Below, piece after piece: positions 25,671 to 35,400 of a stretch of 64,000 bases of DNA. Numbering within the stretch: the stretch's first letter is position 1; each line of letters begins with the position of its first letter. Location: NCBI GenBank assembly GCA_013204985.1, contig JABMLG010000004.1, positions 186,001 to 250,000 on the forward strand, in the 5' to 3' direction. Origin of the DNA: Microbacteriaceae bacterium VKM Ac-2855 (GTDB lineage Bacteria; Actinomycetota; Actinomycetes; Actinomycetales; Microbacteriaceae). Under the pieces are notes generated by a model. That model was given only the letters and a program-made list of their open reading frames with translations, did no database searches and was not told the origin of the DNA. The position numbers were made by a program, and so were the translations under genes.

Positions 25671-28340
25671 ATGCCCGCCTTCCCGCCTGTCCGCTCGCGA
25701 GTCCTCGGAATCGCCACCGCCATTGCCATTGGTGTCGGCCTCCTAGCAGGCCCCGCCGCACCTGCTTTCGCCGACGACCCGCAGATCTCCGTCGCCGGCG
25801 AATGGCATACCGACGATCCGAAGCCCTCTGCGCCTCCGTCCAGCAGTGCCCGCGAAGGAGCTGCCGCCGCGGCCGCGCCGGTCAATGACAACCGAGCGAG
25901 CGCCACATCGATCGCATCGCTCCCGTACTCGGTCTCGGGCGCGCAGTGGAAGGGCTCCACCCTCGAGGTCGACGAGGAAGCGGAATGCCGCACCACCGAC
26001 CCCGATAACACCGAGTACCCGACCAACGGCTACGGGACGATCTGGTACAAGTACTACTCGACCAAACGGCAGACGCTGACGCTGAACGGGGAAGTCTCCG
26101 GAATCGCTTCCTTCGCGAGCGCCTTCGTCGACGGCCCCATCACCAACGCCACGAGGATCAGCTGCTCCGAGTCCCAGTACCGCTCGCAGAACTACGTGCA
26201 GGCTGAAGCCGGAACGACCTACTACTTCCAGGTCGGCGGCGATCCTTACTGGGAGAGCGTTGAGCCCGCGATGCTGGCCTCATTCAGCCTGACGTCGAGC
26301 GCTCCGATCCCCAACACGACCTACGCAGGCGCGACCGCGATCTCGTCCCTCCCGGCGACGATCAACGGCACCAACCGCGAGGTCGACTTCAACTGGTACT
26401 ACCCCTACTCCGGCTGCGACTACAACGCCTTCATGGGGTCGCTCTGGTACAAGTTCACGGCGACCACCACGACCTCCGTGCGAGCGGACGTGGGCAAGAG
26501 TGCGATCCAAGCGAACATCGGGGTCTACAACTCCGACGGCACAACCCCCGGCGGTCTGCTCGAGTGCCTCGACCAGTCCGTCGAGTACGAGGGAGTCGGA
26601 TTCTCGCCCGATCGCGCGAACACCAGCTTCACCGCACAGGCCGGCAAGACCTACTTCATCCAGGTCTCGAGCTACGGTTTCGGCTCCGGCCCGTTCACCC
26701 TCGAGCTCGCGAAGGTCGGAACCCTGACCAGCTCCACCCCTACGATCACCGGTTCGGGAGCGGTCGGCGACACCCTGACCGCAGTGCCCGGCACCTGGGG
26801 TCCGCAGCCCGTCACCTTGGCCTATCAGTGGCTGCGCAACGGCTACCCCATGAGCGGCGAGACCGAGCCCCAGTACGTCGTCGATGCCTACGACTTCGAC
26901 AGCGGAAGCACGATCAGCGTGCAGGTCATCGGCACGAAGGTCGGCTACGCCAAGGCGATCAAGACGAGCGCCGCCGTTCCTGTCACAGAAGGCTCACTCA
27001 CCTCGTCGGCGCCGACCATCTCGGGCTCGCCGTTCGTCGGCCAGACCCTGACGGCGAATTCGGGCAACTGGGGCCCTCCTGGCGTCGACCTCGCCTACCA
27101 GTGGAAGCGCAACGGCGCCGCGATCTCCGGGGCGACGGCGAGCACCTACGTCGTCGCATCCGCCGACTCGGGAGCGTCGCTCACCGTCACCGTCACCGGT
27201 AGCAAGTACGGATACAAGACAGCCTCGCGCACCAGCTCGGCCGTGACGATCGGCCTCCCGCTGCAGACGTCGATGCCAACCCCGACGATCTCGGGATCAA
27301 CGACGGTCGGTTCGACACTGACCGCGAACCCGGGCACGTGGGACTCGGGCGTGACGCTGAGCTACCAGTGGAAGAAGAACAACGGCGTCTACATCTCTGG
27401 AGCGACGGCGAAGACGTACGTTCTCAAAGCGGCGGATGCGGGAGCCACGTTGACCGTGTCGGTCACCGGCACCAAGCCCGGTTACTCGTCGGCCACGAAA
27501 ACCAGTGCCACCACCGCGGTCGTGACCAACGGAGCCGTCATCACGGGCCCCACCCCCACGATCACCGGCACGCCCACCGTGGGCCAGAAGCTTACGGCCG
27601 TCCCGGGTAGCTGGACGCCGGCTCCGGTGACCCTCGGGTACCAATGGAAGCGCAACGGCACCGCGATCAGCGGAGCCACCGCCGCCACTTACACCCTCGT
27701 CGCCGCCGACGCCGGAACGGCGATCTCGGTGAGCGTCACCGGCTCGAAGAGCGGGTACACGAGCGCGACGAAGACCAGCGCCACCGTGACCGTCGCGGCA
27801 GCGTTGCAGACGTTGATGCCGACCCCGACAATCACCGGCACGACCAAGGTCGCGTCAACCCTGACCGCGAACCCCGGAACCTGGGACACCGGCACGACGC
27901 TCACCTACCAGTGGAAGAAGAACGGTGGCGTCTACATCAACGGCGCCACGTCGAAGACCTACGTTCTGAAGGGCTCCGACGCCGGCGCGACGATCACGGT
28001 CTCGGTCACCTCCACGAAGCCCGGATACTCGCCCGCTACGAAGACAAGCGCCACTACCGCGGCCGTCGCGAACGGCACCCTCACCGGGGCGACTCCGACG
28101 ATCTCCGGAACAGCGAAGGTCGGTCAGATCCTCACCGCCAAACCCGGCACGTGGGCACCCGACCCCGTCACGCTCACCTACCAGTGGTTCCGCGGGACGA
28201 CGGCGATCAGCGGAGCGACCGCCGCTACCTACAAGCTCGTCACCGCCGACAAGGGAGCGGCGATCTCCGTCAAGGTGACCGGCACCAAGACCGGCTACAC
28301 GACCCTGACCAAGCAGAGCGCGTCGGTCAAGCCCAGCTGA
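25671..28340 (+). CDS. secreted protein with PPC-like domains and six Ig-like repeats
   Basis: An 889-residue exoprotein. A signal peptide (to about residue 35, 'AGPAAPAFADD') is followed by two PPC-like beta-sandwich domains (about 65-350; 'GTIWYKYYSTKRQTLTLNG', 'GKTYFIQVSSYG'). Six Ig-like repeats of about 85-90 residues fill the rest. From the third on, the repeats alternate between two types, one with 'WDSGVTLSYQWKKNNGVYI' and one with 'W.PAPVTL.YQWKRNGTAIS'. GGAG lies before the ATG. It is collinear with the 890-residue protein two genes downstream, so the two are duplicates. No catalytic residues and no wall anchor. Adhesin or matrix role inferred. Confidence 0.85.
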   Translation: MPAFPPVRSRVLGIATAIAIGVGLLAGPAAPAFADDPQISVAGEWHTDDPKPSAPPSSSAREGAAAAAAPVNDNRASATSIASLPYSVSGAQWKGSTLEVDEEAECRTTDPDNTEYPTNGYGTIWYKYYSTKRQTLTLNGEVSGIASFASAFVDGPITNATRISCSESQYRSQNYVQAEAGTTYYFQVGGDPYWESVEPAMLASFSLTSSAPIPNTTYAGATAISSLPATINGTNREVDFNWYYPYSGCDYNAFMGSLWYKFTATTTTSVRADVGKSAIQANIGVYNSDGTTPGGLLECLDQSVEYEGVGFSPDRANTSFTAQAGKTYFIQVSSYGFGSGPFTLELAKVGTLTSSTPTITGSGAVGDTLTAVPGTWGPQPVTLAYQWLRNGYPMSGETEPQYVVDAYDFDSGSTISVQVIGTKVGYAKAIKTSAAVPVTEGSLTSSAPTISGSPFVGQTLTANSGNWGPPGVDLAYQWKRNGAAISGATASTYVVASADSGASLTVTVTGSKYGYKTASRTSSAVTIGLPLQTSMPTPTISGSTTVGSTLTANPGTWDSGVTLSYQWKKNNGVYISGATAKTYVLKAADAGATLTVSVTGTKPGYSSATKTSATTAVVTNGAVITGPTPTITGTPTVGQKLTAVPGSWTPAPVTLGYQWKRNGTAISGATAATYTLVAADAGTAISVSVTGSKSGYTSATKTSATVTVAAALQTLMPTPTITGTTKVASTLTANPGTWDTGTTLTYQWKKNGGVYINGATSKTYVLKGSDAGATITVSVTSTKPGYSPATKTSATTAAVANGTLTGATPTISGTAKVGQILTAKPGTWAPDPVTLTYQWFRGTTAISGATAATYKLVTADKGAAISVKVTGTKTGYTTLTKQSASVKPS

Positions 28341-28352
28341 CTCGTGCGGTGA

Positions 28353-28377
28353 GCGCGGCCGGACGACCCGGCCGCGC
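28353..28377 (+). terminator. GC hairpin after the first tandem exoprotein
   Basis: A perfect 10-base GC stem (28353-28362/28368-28377) with a 5-base loop lies 12 bases past the stop. Lack of a T tract leaves its strength open. Confidence 0.55.
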
Positions 28378-28456
28378 CCACTCTCCCATTCCGGCTGCAG
28401 TCCACGCGACCGGTGCTTCGTCCTGCCGCTTCACCCACCCGAACCAGGAGATCTTC

Positions 28457-30952
28457 GTGCGCACGATCCGTGGCGTCCTCGCCACTCTCACCGCTCTCGC
28501 CCTCGCGGCGAGCGCGACAGCTCCAGCCGCAGCAGCGGCTCCCGCCCCCACCCAGAGCTACATCGTGCAGACGCAAGCGGGAGCCGCCCGCTCCGCCATC
28601 GCCGACGCCGGGGTGTCCGCGTCCGCCGTGACGGAACGGTACTCCCGCGCCCTGACCGGCTTCGCGGCGAATCTCACGGCCGCCCAGGTGGCCGAGCTCA
28701 ACGCCGACCCGACGGTCCTCTCCGTCACGCCTGACGCTCCGACGGAGGCTGCCACGATTCAGGTGGATCCGCCGTACGGGCTCGACCGGATCGATCAGCG
28801 CGAGGTCTCCGGAGACGCCCGGTACAACTACGACACGACCGGAGCCGGAGTGACGGTGTTCGTCATCGACACCGGCATGCGGTTCACGCACTCCGAGTTC
28901 TCGGGCCGCGCGCGCAGTGGGTGGGACTTCGTCGATGACGACGCCGACGCATCCGACTGCGCAGGGCACGGGACCCACGTCGCCGGGACGATCGGAGGAG
29001 AGACCTACGGCGTCGCCAAGGACGTCGACTTCGTCTCCGTCCGGGTCTGGAACTGCAACGGCAGCGGGTACTTCAGTGACATGGTGGCAGCGATGGACTG
29101 GGTCATCGCCAACAAGCCCGCCGGACCATCCGTCGTCAACATCAGCGGCGGCGGCGGCGGCAACGAGCCTATGGACACGGCCGTGGCCAACACGGTCGCG
29201 GCTGGCATCCCTGTCGTCGTGGCGGGCGGGAATGAGAGCACGGATGCGTGCGAACGCAGCCCTGCGCGAGCACCGTCCGCGCTCACCATCGGCGCCGTCG
29301 ACCCGGTCGACCAGCGCGCCTACTTCTCGAACTACGGCAGCTGCATCGACCTCTTCGCACCGGGCGTGAACACGATCTCGTCGACGATGGACACGGACTA
29401 TTCCAGCGGCGCGATGAGCGGAACGTCCATGGCCACTCCTCACGTCGCGGGCATCGTCGCGCGTTACCAGGAACGCAATCCCACGGCCGATGTGTCGCGG
29501 ATCAACGCGGCGATCGTCTCGGATGCGACACCTAACGCGGTCATCGACCCCGTCGGATCGCCCAATCTGCTCGCCTACGTCGCGCCTCCCATACCCGTCA
29601 TCACGACGCTCACCGGCTCCACGCCCACCATCTCCGGCACCGCTCAGGTCGGCAAGACCCTCACCGCTAACCCCGGAACGTGGGCACCGCAGCCTGTGTC
29701 GCTCGCCTACCAGTGGAAGCGCGACGGATCCGTGCTCGCGGGTGCGACCGCTTCGACCTACATTCCGGTCGCTGCCGACTCCGGCACGACGCTCACCGTC
29801 ACGGTCACCGGGTCGAAGACGGGCTACACCTCGCTGTCGAAGACGAGCGCAGGAGTCTCGGTCGTGGCGGGGCTGATGACTTTGATGCCGACCCCGACCA
29901 TCTCGGGCAGTACCACCGTCGGGTCGACGCTGACCGCGAATCCGGGCACGTGGGATTCCGGCGTGACTCTGAGCTACCAGTGGAAGAAGAACAACGGCGT
30001 CTACATCGCGGGCGCCACCTCAGCGTCGTACGTGTTGAAGGCAGCGGATGCGGGCGCGACCCTGACCGTGTCGGTGTCGGGAACGAAGCCGGGCTACTCC
30101 CCGGCCACGAAGACGAGTGCGACCACCGCCGTCATCACCAACGCCGCAGCCATCACCGGGCCGACGCCGACGATCACGGGTACCGCAACAGTCGGTCAGA
30201 AGCTCACCGCGAACGCCGGCACCTGGGCACCGGCACCCGTGACGCTCACCTACCAGTGGAAGCGGAACGGGACGGCCATCACGGGAGCGACCGCGTCGAG
30301 CTACACGCTGGCCGCGGCGGACGCGAACACGTCCGTGACCGTCGCCGTTACCGGTGCGAAAAGCGGTCTCGCTTCGGTCACCAACACGAGCGCTGCCGTC
30401 GCCGTGAAGCCCGCGCTGATGACGCTGATGCCGACGCCGACCATCAGCGGAACGGCCAAGGTCGATTCCACGCTCACCGCGAATCCCGGAACCTGGGACG
30501 CGGGTACGACCCTGAGCTACCAGTGGAAGAAGAACAACGGCGTCTACATCAACGGCGCCACGTCGAAGACGTACGTGCTGAAGGGTGCGGATGCAGGCGC
30601 GCAACTGACGGTGTCGGTCACCGCGACCAAACCCGGCTACTCCCCGGCGACGAAGACCAGCGCCACCACGGCGGTCGTCGCGAAGGGCACCCTCGTCGGG
30701 CCGGTGCCGACGATCAGCGGGACGGCGAAGGTCGGGCAGGTACTGACCGCGAAGCCCGGCACCTGGACCCCGGCACCCGTGACACTGACCTACCAGTGGT
30801 ACCGCGGATCGACCGCAATCTCGGGCGCCACCGCCGCGACGTACAAGCTCGTTACGGCCGACAAGGCTGCCTCCATCACCGTTCGGGTCACCGGCGTCAA
30901 GACCGGCTACACGACGCTCGTCAAGACCAGCACGGCCGTCAAGCCGAGCTGA
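28457..30952 (+). CDS. secreted S8 subtilisin-like protease with five Ig-like repeats
   Basis: An 831-residue exported protease. The order is signal peptide (1-30), an inhibitor-I9-type propeptide (about 35-100, 'SYIVQTQAGAARSAIADAG'), a proteinase-K-like S8 catalytic domain (about 105-375), then five Ig-like repeats. The triad is complete: Asp in 'VFVIDTGMRFTHSEF', His in 'CAGHGTHVAGTI', Ser in 'SGTSMATPHVAGI'; 'VVVAGGN' supplies the oxyanion Asn. The repeats are the same types as in the flanking exoproteins, so the protease may be targeted to the same surface or matrix, or may trim it. GTG start with GGAG six bases upstream. Confidence 0.92.
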   Translation: MRTIRGVLATLTALALAASATAPAAAAAPAPTQSYIVQTQAGAARSAIADAGVSASAVTERYSRALTGFAANLTAAQVAELNADPTVLSVTPDAPTEAATIQVDPPYGLDRIDQREVSGDARYNYDTTGAGVTVFVIDTGMRFTHSEFSGRARSGWDFVDDDADASDCAGHGTHVAGTIGGETYGVAKDVDFVSVRVWNCNGSGYFSDMVAAMDWVIANKPAGPSVVNISGGGGGNEPMDTAVANTVAAGIPVVVAGGNESTDACERSPARAPSALTIGAVDPVDQRAYFSNYGSCIDLFAPGVNTISSTMDTDYSSGAMSGTSMATPHVAGIVARYQERNPTADVSRINAAIVSDATPNAVIDPVGSPNLLAYVAPPIPVITTLTGSTPTISGTAQVGKTLTANPGTWAPQPVSLAYQWKRDGSVLAGATASTYIPVAADSGTTLTVTVTGSKTGYTSLSKTSAGVSVVAGLMTLMPTPTISGSTTVGSTLTANPGTWDSGVTLSYQWKKNNGVYIAGATSASYVLKAADAGATLTVSVSGTKPGYSPATKTSATTAVITNAAAITGPTPTITGTATVGQKLTANAGTWAPAPVTLTYQWKRNGTAITGATASSYTLAAADANTSVTVAVTGAKSGLASVTNTSAAVAVKPALMTLMPTPTISGTAKVDSTLTANPGTWDAGTTLSYQWKKNNGVYINGATSKTYVLKGADAGAQLTVSVTATKPGYSPATKTSATTAVVAKGTLVGPVPTISGTAKVGQVLTAKPGTWTPAPVTLTYQWYRGSTAISGATAATYKLVTADKAASITVRVTGVKTGYTTLVKTSTAVKPS

Positions 30953-31002
30953 CCCGGCCCGCGCGTCCGCTCATGAAACCGTCTCAACGCAGGAGTACCG
31001 CC

Positions 31003-33675
31003 ATGTACCGCGCTCGTCGCCCATTCCGGGCAGTTGCACTCATCGCCGCGATCGCGGTGGGGTTGACCCTCGCGCCCGTTGGGGCGGCTTCGGCCAGTCC
31101 GGCGGATGCACGCTCCGCCACTCCCGGCGGGGCGTGGCACCCGGATACTCCGGTGGTGCGACCGCTTGCTCCGGATGCGCCCGAGAGTGCCACCGGGGAC
31201 GCGGCCACCCCACCGGTCAATGACCAGCGGACCAATGCGACGAACATAACGTCGCTGCCGTACTCGAACTACGGTGCTCCGTTCGGCGGCGCAACACTCG
31301 AGACGAATGAGGCGTCGGCGTGCCGCACCACCGACCCCGACAATACGGAGTACTTCACACCCCACGACCACTCGATCTGGTTCAAGTACACGTCGACGAA
31401 ACGTCAGACGTTGACATTCTCTGGCGACGTCCCCGGGCTGAGCTGGATCGTCAGCGCATTCGCCGATGGTCCGATCACGGAAGAAACACGGATCAGTTGC
31501 TCGGAAGAGGGATTCCGGGACGAGAATTACGTGCAGGCGGAAGCGGGCCGCACGTACTTCTTCCAGGTCAGCGCAGACTCCTACGATAGTGAGATCCCGG
31601 CTTCGGCGTCCGCGACGTTCTTTCTGTCGGCCAGTGCAGCCGTCGCAAACACCACTTACTCGACTGCAACTGTCATCCCGTCGCTGCCGACAACGATAGA
31701 AGGCTCCACATCCAAGGTCGACCTCAACTGGTACGAGCCCTACGACGGCTGCAGCTGGAACGCGTTCATGGGGTCCGTCTGGTACAAGTACAAGCCGACG
31801 AAGACCTCGACCGTACACGTCAACGTCGGGAACAGCTTCTTCCCGGTGAATGTCGGTGTCTACGACTCGGACGGAATCACTCCGGGAAAACTGCTCGAAT
31901 GCCCGGATCAGTCGTCTGAGCCAGAAGGTTATAGCTACTCGTACGACAGGGCTAATACGGATTTCATGGGTCAGGCCGGCAAGACGTACTTCATCCAAGT
32001 GTCCGGCTTCTACTTCTACTCCGGGGATTACGTTCTCGAGTTGGAGAACGTCGGCGATCTCACGGCGTCGACGCCGACCATTTCGGGTTCGACCTCGGTT
32101 GGTAACACCGTCACTGCGGTGCCCGGTTCCTGGGGTCCCCAACCGGTGTCATTTGCCTACCAATGGCTAGAAAACGGATACCCGATCGACGGAGCAACAA
32201 ATGTCTCCTACACGCTTTCGACAGATGACTTCTATCCTGGCGAATTGAGCGTTCGAGTCACAGGCACCAAACCCGGCTACGCAAAGAGTGCCCGAACAAG
32301 CGACGTGTCGACGGTCACGCCCGGCTCGCTCACCTCCAGCGTGCCAACTGTCTCAGGTACCACCGTGGTCGGCCAAACCCTCACGGTCAGTCCCGGGAAC
32401 TGGGGTCCAGCCCCAGTCGACCTTACCTATCAGTGGAAGCGAAACGGCGTCGCCATTTCGGGCGCGACGAGCTCGACCTACGTCCTGACATCCGCGGATT
32501 CGGGAACCTCCATAACAGCGGCGGTCACAGGCGCTAAATACGCATACTCGACCGCGACCCGCACGAGCGCAGCCAAGATCGTTGGCCAACCCCTGATGAC
32601 CCTGATGCCGACCCCGACCATCTCCGGATCCACCACTGTCGGCTCCACTCTCACCGCGAATCCCGGCACCTGGGACGCGGGCGTCACGCTGAGCTACCAG
32701 TGGAAGAAGAACAACGGCACCTACATCGCCGGCGCGACCGCGAAGACGTACGTGCTCAAGGCGGCGGATGCGGGCGCGACACTGACCGTATCCGTCACCG
32801 GCACCAAGCCGGGCTACTCTCCCGCCACCAAGACCAGCGCAACCACCGCCGCTGTCACCAACGGTTCCGTCATCACCGGGCCCGTTCCGACGATCACCGG
32901 CACGGCGACCGTCGGCCAGAAACTCACCGCCAACGCCGGCACCTGGGCACCCGCACCCGTCACGCTGGCGTACCAGTGGAAGCGAGGTGGAGTCGCGATC
33001 TCCGGAGCGACCGCCTCGACCTACACGCTGGTCGCAGCGGATGCGAACACTTCGGTTACCGTCTCGGTCACCGGTTCCAAGTCGGGCTTCACCTCGGTCA
33101 CCAACACCAGCGCTGCAGTGGCGGTGAAGCCCGCGTTGCTGACGCTGATGCCCACGCCCACCATTTCCGGAACCACGACCGTCGGCGCCACCCTCACCGC
33201 GAATCCGGGTACGTGGGACACCGGCACCACCCTCACTTACCAGTGGAAGAAGAACAACGGCGTCTACATCAACGGCGCCACGTCGAAGACCTATGTGCTC
33301 AAGGGAACGGATGCGGGCGCACAGCTGACCGTCTCCGTCACCGCGACCAAGCCCGGCTACTCCCCCGCCACCAAGACCAGCGCAACCACGGCGGCCGTTG
33401 CGAAGGGCACGCTGACCGCACCGACTCCCACAATCTCGGGAACCGCGAAGGTCGGCCAGACCCTGACCGCCGCGCCGGGCACGTGGGGTCCGGCACCCGT
33501 CACGCTGAGCTACCAGTGGAAGCGCGGCGGGATCGCCATCTCGGGCGCCACGGCGAGCACCTACAAGCTCGTCGCCACCGACGCTGGGAAGGTCGTCACG
33601 GTGACCGTCACCGGCGAGAAGGTCGGCTACACGACCATCGCGAAGACGAGCGCGGGCAAGACGATCGCCAAGTAG
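31003..33675 (+). CDS. secreted protein with PPC-like domains and six Ig-like repeats
   Basis: An 890-residue exoprotein, the close paralogue of the 889-residue gene upstream. Signal peptide to about residue 29 ('GLTLAPVGAASASPADA'), two PPC-like domains (about 65-350; 'HSIWFKYTSTKRQTLTFSG', 'QAGKTYFIQVSGFYFYSG'), then six Ig-like repeats in the same order and alternation as its paralogue. AGGAG precedes the ATG at 31003; an in-frame ATG at 30973 is less well placed. Only 50 bases separate it from the protease gene, so the two are probably co-transcribed. The N-terminal half uses noticeably more A/T-ending codons than the repeats. Confidence 0.85.
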   Translation: MYRARRPFRAVALIAAIAVGLTLAPVGAASASPADARSATPGGAWHPDTPVVRPLAPDAPESATGDAATPPVNDQRTNATNITSLPYSNYGAPFGGATLETNEASACRTTDPDNTEYFTPHDHSIWFKYTSTKRQTLTFSGDVPGLSWIVSAFADGPITEETRISCSEEGFRDENYVQAEAGRTYFFQVSADSYDSEIPASASATFFLSASAAVANTTYSTATVIPSLPTTIEGSTSKVDLNWYEPYDGCSWNAFMGSVWYKYKPTKTSTVHVNVGNSFFPVNVGVYDSDGITPGKLLECPDQSSEPEGYSYSYDRANTDFMGQAGKTYFIQVSGFYFYSGDYVLELENVGDLTASTPTISGSTSVGNTVTAVPGSWGPQPVSFAYQWLENGYPIDGATNVSYTLSTDDFYPGELSVRVTGTKPGYAKSARTSDVSTVTPGSLTSSVPTVSGTTVVGQTLTVSPGNWGPAPVDLTYQWKRNGVAISGATSSTYVLTSADSGTSITAAVTGAKYAYSTATRTSAAKIVGQPLMTLMPTPTISGSTTVGSTLTANPGTWDAGVTLSYQWKKNNGTYIAGATAKTYVLKAADAGATLTVSVTGTKPGYSPATKTSATTAAVTNGSVITGPVPTITGTATVGQKLTANAGTWAPAPVTLAYQWKRGGVAISGATASTYTLVAADANTSVTVSVTGSKSGFTSVTNTSAAVAVKPALLTLMPTPTISGTTTVGATLTANPGTWDTGTTLTYQWKKNNGVYINGATSKTYVLKGTDAGAQLTVSVTATKPGYSPATKTSATTAAVAKGTLTAPTPTISGTAKVGQTLTAAPGTWGPAPVTLSYQWKRGGIAISGATASTYKLVATDAGKVVTVTVTGEKVGYTTIAKTSAGKTIAK

Positions 33676-33718
33676 GTCGGCCTGTGGATAACTTCTGCGA
33701 GGAGTCGTCGACTTTGTC

Positions 33719-33724
33719 TACCGT
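33719..33724 (+). promoter_or_regulatory. -10 box, leaderless lipoprotein gene
   Basis: TACCGT lies six bases before the ATG at 33731. Confidence 0.45.
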
Positions 33725-33730
33725 ATCGGG

Positions 33731-34294
33731 ATGCCCCTCCCCCGAATCCTCGTCACTGCCGTCGCCGTCACGCTCGCGCTCTCGCTGAGCGGGTGCGTGG
33801 GGGAGGCGCGCGGTCGGTCGAGTCCCAACGCGAGCAAAACGTGGGCGTCGCCGTTCGCGAGCAAGAAGGACGCGTTGGCAGCTGCGAATCGAGCCTTGCA
33901 GGACTTTCTCGATGTCGACGCGGCCATAGCAGCCTCGCCCTCCCTTGACCTATCCGCGGTCAACGGAGTCGCTGTCGGCCAAGCGGCCGAGCAAGAGATG
34001 GCCGATACGCAGCGCTTCCGCGATCAAGGCATCTCCCAGACAGGCTCGGTCTCGTTCGACAATCAGCGTTTCGAGTCCGGTCGATCAGGCGAGGACGGCA
34101 ACGTCGTCGTCACCACCTTCGCCTGCATCGACTACAGCGACACTCGAGCAATCTCGCAATCGGGTGAAGACGTCACTCCGGCAGACCGGAACGACCGCGT
34201 CGAGATGAAATTCGAGTACACGACGCGCAACCCCGAGTCGCGAATCTTGGTACTTCAGGGGAGTGAATTGTGGTCGTACGACGGCGCCTGCTGA
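33731..34294 (+). CDS. lipoprotein of unknown function
   Basis: A 187-residue protein with a lipoprotein signal peptide ending in the lipobox 'LSLSGC' (Cys about 22). The mature part is an alpha/beta domain with an early helix ('KKDALAAANRALQDFLDVDA') and a beta-rich second half ending 'SRILVLQGSELWSYDGAC', with a Cys pair likely forming a disulfide. No family recognised. Its 3' end overlaps the start of the next gene by 25 bases, so the two exported proteins are made together. Probably leaderless. Confidence 0.75.
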   Translation: MPLPRILVTAVAVTLALSLSGCVGEARGRSSPNASKTWASPFASKKDALAAANRALQDFLDVDAAIAASPSLDLSAVNGVAVGQAAEQEMADTQRFRDQGISQTGSVSFDNQRFESGRSGEDGNVVVTTFACIDYSDTRAISQSGEDVTPADRNDRVEMKFEYTTRNPESRILVLQGSELWSYDGAC

Positions 34295-35142
34295 CCGTAT
34301 TGATTGCCGCCGGACTCATTCTCGGCACGACGGATCCCGTTGCGGCTGCCGGGTTGCGAGACGAAGCGCCGTCTGCCCAGAGCGACAATGACGGAAACGC
34401 GGTCTCGATTCGCGGCGAGTTCATCAATTCTGGGGGCTCCGGCGAAGAGCCTCCAGCGTCCGGCGCGGAAGACACCCCCGCCGACCCCGCCGACCCCGTC
34501 GACCCGGAGACGACCCCGGGCCAGCAGACCGACGACTCCGCGACCACCAACCGCCGCCACCACTACCGCTGCACTATCGGCGTCAACTGCACCACACCGA
34601 CATCGCCATCAACACCCGGCGCCACGGCCGCGCCCGCGCCGACGGTCACCATCCGCGACCTCGCGACGTTCCTCCCCGCGAGCACCACCCTCACCATGGA
34701 ACCCGCGCACTGGATGCTCCGCGACCGACCCACCAACTTCATCGCCCACGCCCAAGAACACACCGTCACCGGAACACTCCTCGGCCAACAAGCCGACGTC
34801 CGCTTCACCCCCACCAACTACACCTTCGACTACGGCGACGGCACAACCACCACAACCGAAACCGGCGGCGCCACCTGGAAAGAACTCAACCTCCCCGAAT
34901 TCAGCACCACCAAAACCAGCCACACCTACACCCAACGCGGCAACCACACCATCACCGCATCCGCCAACTACGTCGCCGCCTACCGCCTCAACGGCGGACC
35001 CTGGACCGCCGTCACCGGCACCCTCACCAGCCCCACCACCCACACCGGCCGAACCCTCACCATCAACACCGTCCTCGTCCGCGGCACCTGCACCGACTAC
35101 CCCACCGACCCCGGCTGCCCGGACTGGAACCCCGACCAATGA
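34270..35142 (+). CDS. secreted protein with PKD-like domain
   Basis: A 290-residue exported protein. The GTG start at 34270 has GGGGAG about six bases upstream and opens a signal peptide ('RRLLTVLIAAGLILGTTDPV'). An acidic, Pro-rich linker (about 45-95) follows, then a PKD-like beta-sandwich (about 115-250) with the typical 'YTFDYGDGTTTTTETGG' and 'TSHTYTQRGNHTITASANY' strands. The C-terminus holds a Cys pair. From about residue 100 onward almost every codon ends in C, unlike the first part and the neighbouring lipoprotein gene, suggesting a chimeric origin. It overlaps the lipoprotein gene by 25 bases. Function unknown. Confidence 0.78.
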   Translation: MVVRRRLLTVLIAAGLILGTTDPVAAAGLRDEAPSAQSDNDGNAVSIRGEFINSGGSGEEPPASGAEDTPADPADPVDPETTPGQQTDDSATTNRRHHYRCTIGVNCTTPTSPSTPGATAAPAPTVTIRDLATFLPASTTLTMEPAHWMLRDRPTNFIAHAQEHTVTGTLLGQQADVRFTPTNYTFDYGDGTTTTTETGGATWKELNLPEFSTTKTSHTYTQRGNHTITASANYVAAYRLNGGPWTAVTGTLTSPTTHTGRTLTINTVLVRGTCTDYPTDPGCPDWNPDQ

Positions 35143-35176
35143 GCAGGCCGCGCGAACGCGCGCACCTCGAGGATGG

Positions 35177-35196
35177 GCCGGCTGTGATCAGCCGGC
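35177..35196. terminator. hairpin after the PKD-like gene
   Basis: An 8-base stem (35177-35184/35189-35196) with a 4-base loop lies 34 bases past the stop at 35142. It could also end the minus-strand remnant that follows. Confidence 0.5.
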
Positions 35197-35198
35197 GG

Positions 35199-35400
35199 TC
35201 ACTTCAACTTCGCCAGCCGAGAAGCCACGGTCGCGGCCAGCGCCTGCGAGGCCGGGTATTCCAGGTCGCCGCCGATTCCGTCACGATGGCCACGACGTTC
35301 GCCCGCTGCAGCATCGTCGTGAACTCGTCATTTGCGCCCCTCCGCCGCGCCGCGTTTATCTGCAGTTCACGGCGGGCGCAGCGTGGGGCTGAGCCAGTAC
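35199..35400 (-). pseudogene. frameshifted gene remnant, family unknown
   Basis: On the minus strand one frame reads 'NDEFTTMLQRANVVAIVT', and one base-shift later another reads 'DGIGGDLEYPASQALAATVA' to a stop at 35199. Together they look like the C-terminus of a real protein broken by a frameshift near 35280. No family recognised and no 5' part found. Confidence 0.35.

Noticed and set aside
28295-29443. Long open frames opposite or beside the protease and exoprotein genes
   Set aside because: They are GC-rich shadow frames full of Arg/Ala/Gly, without family motifs, and lie over genes with clear domains.
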